A stretch of 64,000 nucleotides of DNA, from NCBI GenBank assembly GCA_910574835.1, contig CAJTDE010000001.1, positions 186,001 through 250,000 on the forward strand, written 5' to 3'. The position numbers and the translations under genes are program-made. The notes beneath the pieces are model-generated. The model searched no databases. It saw only the letters and a list, made by a program, of their open reading frames with translations, and had not been told where the DNA came from. The DNA comes from Clostridia bacterium. Lineage in GTDB: Bacteria; Bacillota; Clostridia; Lachnospirales; Lachnospiraceae. The number at the start of each line of letters is the position of its first letter. Within the stretch, counting starts at the first letter, position 1. Below, in pieces: positions 59,596 to 64,000 of this stretch.

Positions 59596-60505
59596 AAAAT
59601 TAGAGGAAATGAGACAGGACTACGAAAACATCAAAATACCGGCGGAGCTGCGGCAAAGGGTAGAAGCAGTAATCCGTCAGGCAAAGGAGGAGACGAAGAT
59701 GAAAAAGAGATCAAAGGTAATTGTGTACACAGGCAGAGTTGCAGGAGGCGTTGCGGCGGCAATGGTGATGATTACGGTGATGGCCAATTCCGGGGCGGCC
59801 ATTGCCCATGCGATGGCAAAGATTCCGGTGATCGGCGCCATTGCGGAGGTAGTCACCTTCCGGGAGTACGAAAGCACCGACAACAATAACAATATGGAGG
59901 CAGACATTAAGATTCCGGAGGTCAGCGTGAAGAACGAGGACGGCACGGTGAATGAGGAGACTACCCAGAAGATCAACAAAAGTATACAGGAGTATACGGA
60001 TGAGATTATCGCCCAATACGAGGCGGATGTGAAAGCGGCAGGAGAAGGCGAAGGGCATATGAATGTAGAGCTTGATTACTCCGTGATTACAGACAGTGAC
60101 CGGCTGTTTTCCATTCGTTTTGACCAGCTTCTGGTGATGGCAAGCGGTACGCAGATGGTGAAGATTTATCATATTGACAAGCAGACAGGAGAGATGATCG
60201 GCCTGGATGGATTGTTCAAGGACGGAGCCGATTATATCACCGCTGTGTCAGAAAACATCAAGGAGCAGATGAAGGAGCGGATGGCCGCAGACGAGTCCCT
60301 TGTGTATTGGGTAGACAACGAAGATATGCCGGAAGTGAACTTTAAGTCCATAAAAGAAGACAACACCTTTTACGTAAATGAAAACGGTAAGCTTACGATC
60401 GTATTCGATGAATATGAGGTGGCGCCGGGATATATGGGAAGCGTGGAGTTTGAGATTCCCACAGAGATTATACAGGATTTGGTGCAGGAAGGCTTTTTGA
60501 AGTAA
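59585..60505 (+). CDS. rsiV: RsiV-like anti-sigma factor, lysozyme receptor type
   Basis: 306 residues. Cytosolic N-terminus (1-40), one helix (about 41-66: VAGGVAAAMVMITVMANSGA), then an outside domain of the DUF3298/RsiV kind (INKSIQEYTDEIIAQYEADV and VNENGKLTIVFDEYEVAPGY). In Bacillus lysozyme binding to RsiV triggers its cleavage and frees SigV. Its ATG overlaps the sigma gene by 11 nt, so both are made in equal amounts. Confidence 0.87.
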   Translation: MRDKKLEEMRQDYENIKIPAELRQRVEAVIRQAKEETKMKKRSKVIVYTGRVAGGVAAAMVMITVMANSGAAIAHAMAKIPVIGAIAEVVTFREYESTDNNNNMEADIKIPEVSVKNEDGTVNEETTQKINKSIQEYTDEIIAQYEADVKAAGEGEGHMNVELDYSVITDSDRLFSIRFDQLLVMASGTQMVKIYHIDKQTGEMIGLDGLFKDGADYITAVSENIKEQMKERMAADESLVYWVDNEDMPEVNFKSIKEDNTFYVNENGKLTIVFDEYEVAPGYMGSVEFEIPTEIIQDLVQEGFLK

Positions 60506-60868
60506 TGAAATAGGGGTTCAGAAAAAAGTTATAAAATAGGACAGCAGTCATTTTCACATCCGTTCGTTGGTTCATTTAGATTCATTGGATGTCGGAAATG
60601 ACTGCTTTTTTGCCAAGAAGGTAACTGCATAAGATTTTATCAGCAAAGATTTTTTAATAGAAATAATTGTAAATACATGTTGCTTTTTTCCAAAAAACAG
60701 CTATAATAAGTAACAGCAGTTCTTCCCTGAGAGGAATCGGCTATCTAGCTCAAGACCAATTCGGTCATATTTTCCAAGAACGAAAATTCAGATGAAAAGG
60801 AGGGCGGCAGGAGTTCCAATATTGCAAAACAAGAAACCGCAAATTATAATAGAAAGGAAATATTTTAT
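60506..60868. other. Gene-free stretch after rsiV
   Basis: Contains the terminator at 60543-60612 and, further on, AATAAGTAACAG and AGGAGGGCGGCAGG. ATATAATAGAAAGGAAATATTTT is the upstream region of the next gene. No further feature found. Confidence 0.35.
60543..60612 (+). terminator. Terminator after rsiV
   Basis: AGCAGTCATTTTC pairs with GAAATGACTGCT, with ACATCCG / CGGATGT-like pairing inside, followed by TTTTTT. Confidence 0.75.
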
Positions 60869-61840
60869 ATGGAAAAAAACGAAAAACTGAATACGCAGAC
60901 GCCCTATGAGACGGAAAGCACAAAATCCCTGCAGGAGCTTAATCTGCTGGATGATTTTCTCTTTGATGTGGCAACGGAGGATTTGGAGGCATGTCAGATA
61001 ATGATTGAGCTTTCAATGGGCATTACCTTGAAGAGCATCCGCTGGAAGGAAGGTCAGAAGGTAGTACATAATCTGCCGGGAAAACGGGGGATTCGGATGG
61101 ATTTTTGCGTGGAGGACGGAGACGGGAATTTCTTTGACCTGGAGATGCAGAAGCAGAACCAGGGCAATATCCCCAAGCGGACCAGATTTTATCAGGCGCT
61201 TACGGATGCTCCCTTTTTGAAAAGCGGAGAAGTCGGCTTTGATAATCTGAAGCCGGCGTATCTTGTTGTTATATGCGGCTTTGATCTGTTTGGCTTTGGG
61301 AATTATCGCTATACCTTCGGAAATTACTGCGAGGAAATCCCCGGATTGTACCTTGGAGACGGCTGTAAAAAGATTATACTCAATACCGGAGGGAATAATG
61401 ACAAAGAAGTGGATAAAACGCTGACAGATTTTCTTCATTATGTGGAGAACAGCGACGAAGCCACGCTCCCGGCAGGGTGTGATGAACGTCTCAGGCATCT
61501 GCATAAAAAGATTGTAAATATCAAATCCAGTGAAGAGATGGAGGTAACTTATATGAAGATGCAGGAACGAGACAGATTAATTCGGGAAGAAGGGGAAAAT
61601 CGGGGAAGAGAAGCTGGAAAGGCAGAAGGTAAAGCAGAGGGGAAGGCAGAAGGCAAAGCAGAAGAACTGGTACGGATTGTATGCAAGCTTATGAAGAAAA
61701 ACCGGACGCCGGAGGAGATTGCCGATCTTCTTGATGAAAAAGAAGATAAAATCAGCGCCATATGCCAGGCCGCAAAGCTGTGCGGACCCGAATGTGACTG
61801 CGGAGAAATCCGTGCAATTCTGGCAAAAGAGCAAAATTAA
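60869..61840 (+). CDS. PD-(D/E)XK nuclease family transposase (Rpn-like)
   Basis: 323 residues. LNLLDDFLFDVATEDLEACQ, then the catalytic GIRMDFCVEDGDGNFFDLEMQ (D, E-x-Q) and RTRFYQALTDAPFLKSGE. The C-terminal part has GKAEGKAEGKAE repeats and a short helix-turn-helix-like RTPEEIADLLDEKEDK. Rpn proteins promote RecA-independent recombination in E. coli; most Lachnospiraceae genomes carry several copies of this type. No terminal inverted repeats were noticed. Confidence 0.85.
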   Translation: MEKNEKLNTQTPYETESTKSLQELNLLDDFLFDVATEDLEACQIMIELSMGITLKSIRWKEGQKVVHNLPGKRGIRMDFCVEDGDGNFFDLEMQKQNQGNIPKRTRFYQALTDAPFLKSGEVGFDNLKPAYLVVICGFDLFGFGNYRYTFGNYCEEIPGLYLGDGCKKIILNTGGNNDKEVDKTLTDFLHYVENSDEATLPAGCDERLRHLHKKIVNIKSSEEMEVTYMKMQERDRLIREEGENRGREAGKAEGKAEGKAEGKAEELVRIVCKLMKKNRTPEEIADLLDEKEDKISAICQAAKLCGPECDCGEIRAILAKEQN

Positions 61841-61995
61841 AAATTTATATTGCTTGAAAAATAGATGATTAGATGTCCCGGAAACAAAGCTTTTCCAAGG
61901 TTTGAATGCCCTATCATACAGAGCATAGGCAAATCTGTATAGGCTGTGAATGAGTATGGGGAGTAAAAGGGAGAGTAAAAAGTTTGAAGAATCCC

Positions 61996-62057
61996 TTGAC
62001 ATATGAGGTCTATAAGTATAAACTTAATATAAATGAAAGGTTTATAATAATAAACCT
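61996..62057 (+). promoter_or_regulatory. Promoter and two BlaI-type operators
   Basis: TTGACA at 61996-62001 with TATAAA at 62017. Dyads AGGTCTATAAGTATAAACTT (62006-62025) and AGGTTTATAATAATAAACCT (62038-62057) agree at 16 of 20 positions and lie 32 nt apart. The first overlaps the promoter. Such paired dyads are the binding sites of BlaI/MecI dimers. Confidence 0.8.
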
Positions 62058-62108
62058 AAGCGGATAAAGAATACCTGATAAACATTTACCGCAAAGGAGG
62101 TTATACTT

Positions 62109-62489
62109 ATGGATTATCATATCAACGAGAGCGAATACCGTCTCATGGATATTCTTTGGGATGTGCAGCCTATTAACTCAATGGAACTGGTGGGCCTGTG
62201 CGGGGAGAGGCTTGGGTGGAAAAAGTCCACCACCTACACCGTTTTGCGGAATCTGGGACAAAAGCAGATACTGCAGAATGAAAATGCGGTGGTGCAGGCT
62301 CTTGTATCCCGGGGAGAGATCCAGAGACAGGAAAGCAGGGATTTTTTGAAGAAAAAATTCCGCGGAAGCCTGCCTGCTTTTATTGCAGCCTTTCTACAGG
62401 AGGAAAAGCTGACAAAAAAAGAGGCGGAAGAGCTTCAGGAACTGATTAACCAGGCGTCAGAGGGCCATGACAGCCAAACGGAGCGGTAG
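62109..62489 (+). CDS. BlaI/MecI/CopY family repressor
   Basis: 126 residues, winged helix (NESEYRLMDILWDVQPINSM, KKSTTYTVLRNLGQKQIL) and a helical C-terminus for dimer formation (FLKKKFRGSLPAFIAAFLQE). Works with the membrane peptidase encoded next. The pair controls beta-lactam response genes in staphylococci, but many Clostridia pairs have other targets. Confidence 0.88.
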   Translation: MDYHINESEYRLMDILWDVQPINSMELVGLCGERLGWKKSTTYTVLRNLGQKQILQNENAVVQALVSRGEIQRQESRDFLKKKFRGSLPAFIAAFLQEEKLTKKEAEELQELINQASEGHDSQTER

Positions 62490-62510
62490 AAACGCCGAAA
62501 GGAGGAGACT

Positions 62511-64000
62511 ATGATTCTGTTTTTCAATCAATTACTGCAAAATAGCCTGACAGCGGTTATTTTGATTCTTGCGGTTCTCCTGTTTCGAAAGCTCACAGGC
62601 GACCTGTCCAAATTATATGTTCACATTTTATGGATCATAACCATGCTGGTACTGGTGCTTCCTCCCATTCCATCAGGCTCTCTGCAGACAGCACGCAGCC
62701 TGCTTCCGAAAACGGAATTTGGAGTTTCCGGAAAGCATTCCGGCGCAGCACAGGAAACGGAAACAGGAATCCTTGCAGGAGCAGAAGTACAAAATATATC
62801 TGCAGAAATGCCGAAGAACAGTGAAACGGGGGCTTTGGGAGCAACCCCGGAAGAACGGCTTTACCGGGGAGAGGGAAGCCAGACGCCGTCCGGTCTCTTT
62901 AACCTCAGTATTGCAGAGATATTTTTCGCTTTATGGGGACTGGGAGCAATCACATTGGCAATCATTATGTTAACAGAGTGGCTGCGCCTGAAGAAAAAAG
63001 TGAAATCCGCCGTCCGTATTCGAAGGGACGTGTGGAGCACGGCACAAATATCCACCCCATTTGTCATGCCGGGACTGCCCTCCAAAATCTATATTCCTCA
63101 GGGACTGGATAAGGAAGTGGATCAGCTGGAAGACATTTTAAAGCATGAGCGCAGACACATCCGCAACCGGGACCCCTGGATCAAATGCTTTACCGCCCTG
63201 GTATTGCTTCTGCACTGGTTCAACCCCTTTGTCTGGCTTGCCTACCGCTTAATGAACCGCGATATGGAAATGTACTGCGACGAATGTGTTCTTCGCGGCA
63301 AAGGCATAGAAGAAAAAAAGCACTATGCCCAAACGCTCCTGAATTATGCCTGTAAAAGCAGCGGTTTTTCTCCTGCCATTTATTTCGGAGAGAGCAATAC
63401 AAAAAAGAGAATTTGGCACATACTCAATACAAAGCGTCCCCGCGCAGCAGTAAGCCTTTTCCTTCTTCTGATGATCAGCGGGTGCGGCATGTCCTTTCTG
63501 GCTGCGGGAGAAACAGAACCGGAAAAAGCAGTCGTGGATATGACAAAGGATGTACTTCTGACCGAAACATTATCTGACACAGATACGGCAGACGGGAATA
63601 GAAACCACGCGGAGTCCGGGGAGGAAGAAAAGCACTGGTCAGAAAAACGCATAGTAAACTCCGTCCGGAAAGATGTGGAATCCGGCTTAGATAAAAACGA
63701 AATGAATATAATGGGGGAGACAGAGCATTTTACCCTCTACGGCATCCGTGAGGGGGAGGAAATGGCAGTCCAAACGCCGGACGGCCTGGTATATGCCGAA
63801 GTCCCGCTTATCTCCAACTATGAGGTAGAGCCGCAGATCATGGAGCAGGATTTTGACGGCGACGGCAGAGAAGAGCTTGCCGTTATCACCTATGTGCTCC
63901 ACGGGACCGGAATGTCCATACGCTCCCTCTTTATGGCAGACAAGGATGCAGCCGGCACATGGAATATCTATCACCTGCCGGAAGAAGATTATATACAGGA
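62511..64000 (+). CDS. BlaR1-type M56 metallopeptidase, cut by the window edge
   Basis: At least 496 residues, open to the end of the window. N-terminal helices (2-60), a variable extracellular part, then the cytosolic metalloprotease with HERRH (H212, E213, H216), followed by LLLHWFNPFVWLAYRLMNRD and DMEMYCDECVL; a further helix (VSLFLLLMISGCG) leads into an outside domain that is not penicillin-binding-like as far as seen (VYAEVPLISNYEVEPQIMEQ, FDGDGREELAVITYV). The FDGDGREE motif resembles VCBS/EF-type repeats. ATG after AAAGGAGGAG. Confidence 0.85.
   Translation, partial: MILFFNQLLQNSLTAVILILAVLLFRKLTGDLSKLYVHILWIITMLVLVLPPIPSGSLQTARSLLPKTEFGVSGKHSGAAQETETGILAGAEVQNISAEMPKNSETGALGATPEERLYRGEGSQTPSGLFNLSIAEIFFALWGLGAITLAIIMLTEWLRLKKKVKSAVRIRRDVWSTAQISTPFVMPGLPSKIYIPQGLDKEVDQLEDILKHERRHIRNRDPWIKCFTALVLLLHWFNPFVWLAYRLMNRDMEMYCDECVLRGKGIEEKKHYAQTLLNYACKSSGFSPAIYFGESNTKKRIWHILNTKRPRAAVSLFLLLMISGCGMSFLAAGETEPEKAVVDMTKDVLLTETLSDTDTADGNRNHAESGEEEKHWSEKRIVNSVRKDVESGLDKNEMNIMGETEHFTLYGIREGEEMAVQTPDGLVYAEVPLISNYEVEPQIMEQDFDGDGREELAVITYVLHGTGMSIRSLFMADKDAAGTWNIYHLPEEDYIQ

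Overview
The window reads as a chromosomal segment of a low-to-middle GC, spore-forming gut Clostridia, most likely a member of the Lachnospiraceae. This rests on the gene content (a T-box leader, a YtaF-like sporulation membrane protein, a SigV/RsiV pair, a PD-(D/E)XK 'transposase', a cysteine-rich KTR protein typical of Firmicutes conjugative elements, and LicR-type PTS control) and on the strong AGGAGG ribosome binding sites. No rRNA, tRNA or CRISPR array was seen.

Layout. 1-4.4 kb: the end of a surface-polysaccharide locus, with a Wzx-type flippase cut by the window edge and three family 2 glycosyltransferases. 4.4-12.5 kb: an eroded genomic island. It starts with a long inverted repeat and a truncated replication-initiator-like gene and ends with a broken serine recombinase. 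It carries a lantibiotic-type ABC exporter with its two-component system, a chimeric gene remnant, and a MATE pump with a KTR protein divergent from a PadR regulator. 12.5-15.9 kb: a tryptophan-type ABC importer (trpXYZ-like) under a T-box leader whose specifier reads UGG. 16-19.3 kb: a NERD-domain protein, a candidate Fst-like type I toxin-antitoxin, and an ABC-class ATPase. 19.8-26.4 kb: a small-molecule-sensing cluster (XRE, TfoX, GyrI-like, AraC-GyrI, two MerR-TipAS regulators, MATE). 26.7-39.8 kb: a long co-directional locus with a LicR-type regulator, a lactose/cellobiose-family PTS, a GrdB-like protein, two M42 peptidase homologues (one lacking its metal ligands), an aspartylglucosaminidase-type hydrolase, an M20 peptidase, MupG, CutC and YitT. 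40-48 kb: two small AT-rich orphan genes, an EndoQ-like PHP/UvrD helicase fusion, YtaF and a Ca2+-type P-ATPase. 48.5-52 kb: a response regulator, ABC transporter and histidine kinase module. 52-58.6 kb: a PfkB kinase, an AGCS symporter, an iron-sulfur protein, a lipoprotein and a dicarboxylate/amino-acid symporter. 59-64 kb: SigV/RsiV, a PD-(D/E)XK protein and a BlaI/BlaR1-type pair cut by the right edge.

Two points deserve most attention. First, the 26.7-39.8 kb locus looks like an expanded relative of the E. coli frv and sgc type (PTS plus M42 protein plus PRD regulator). Its enzymes suggest uptake and hydrolysis of an amino-sugar/peptide conjugate, but the substrate is not known. Second, two families of structured repeats are scattered through the window. 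Family A has five copies of about 120 nt, and family B is built on a 106-107 nt unit. Clear copies lie just upstream of a ribosome binding site, and the copies keep base pairing while the bases change. In two places a recognisable promoter would make the transcript begin at or just before the repeat, so they are good candidates for undescribed 5'-UTR RNA elements.

All functional calls come from reading the sequence and from knowledge of protein families; no database search was run.
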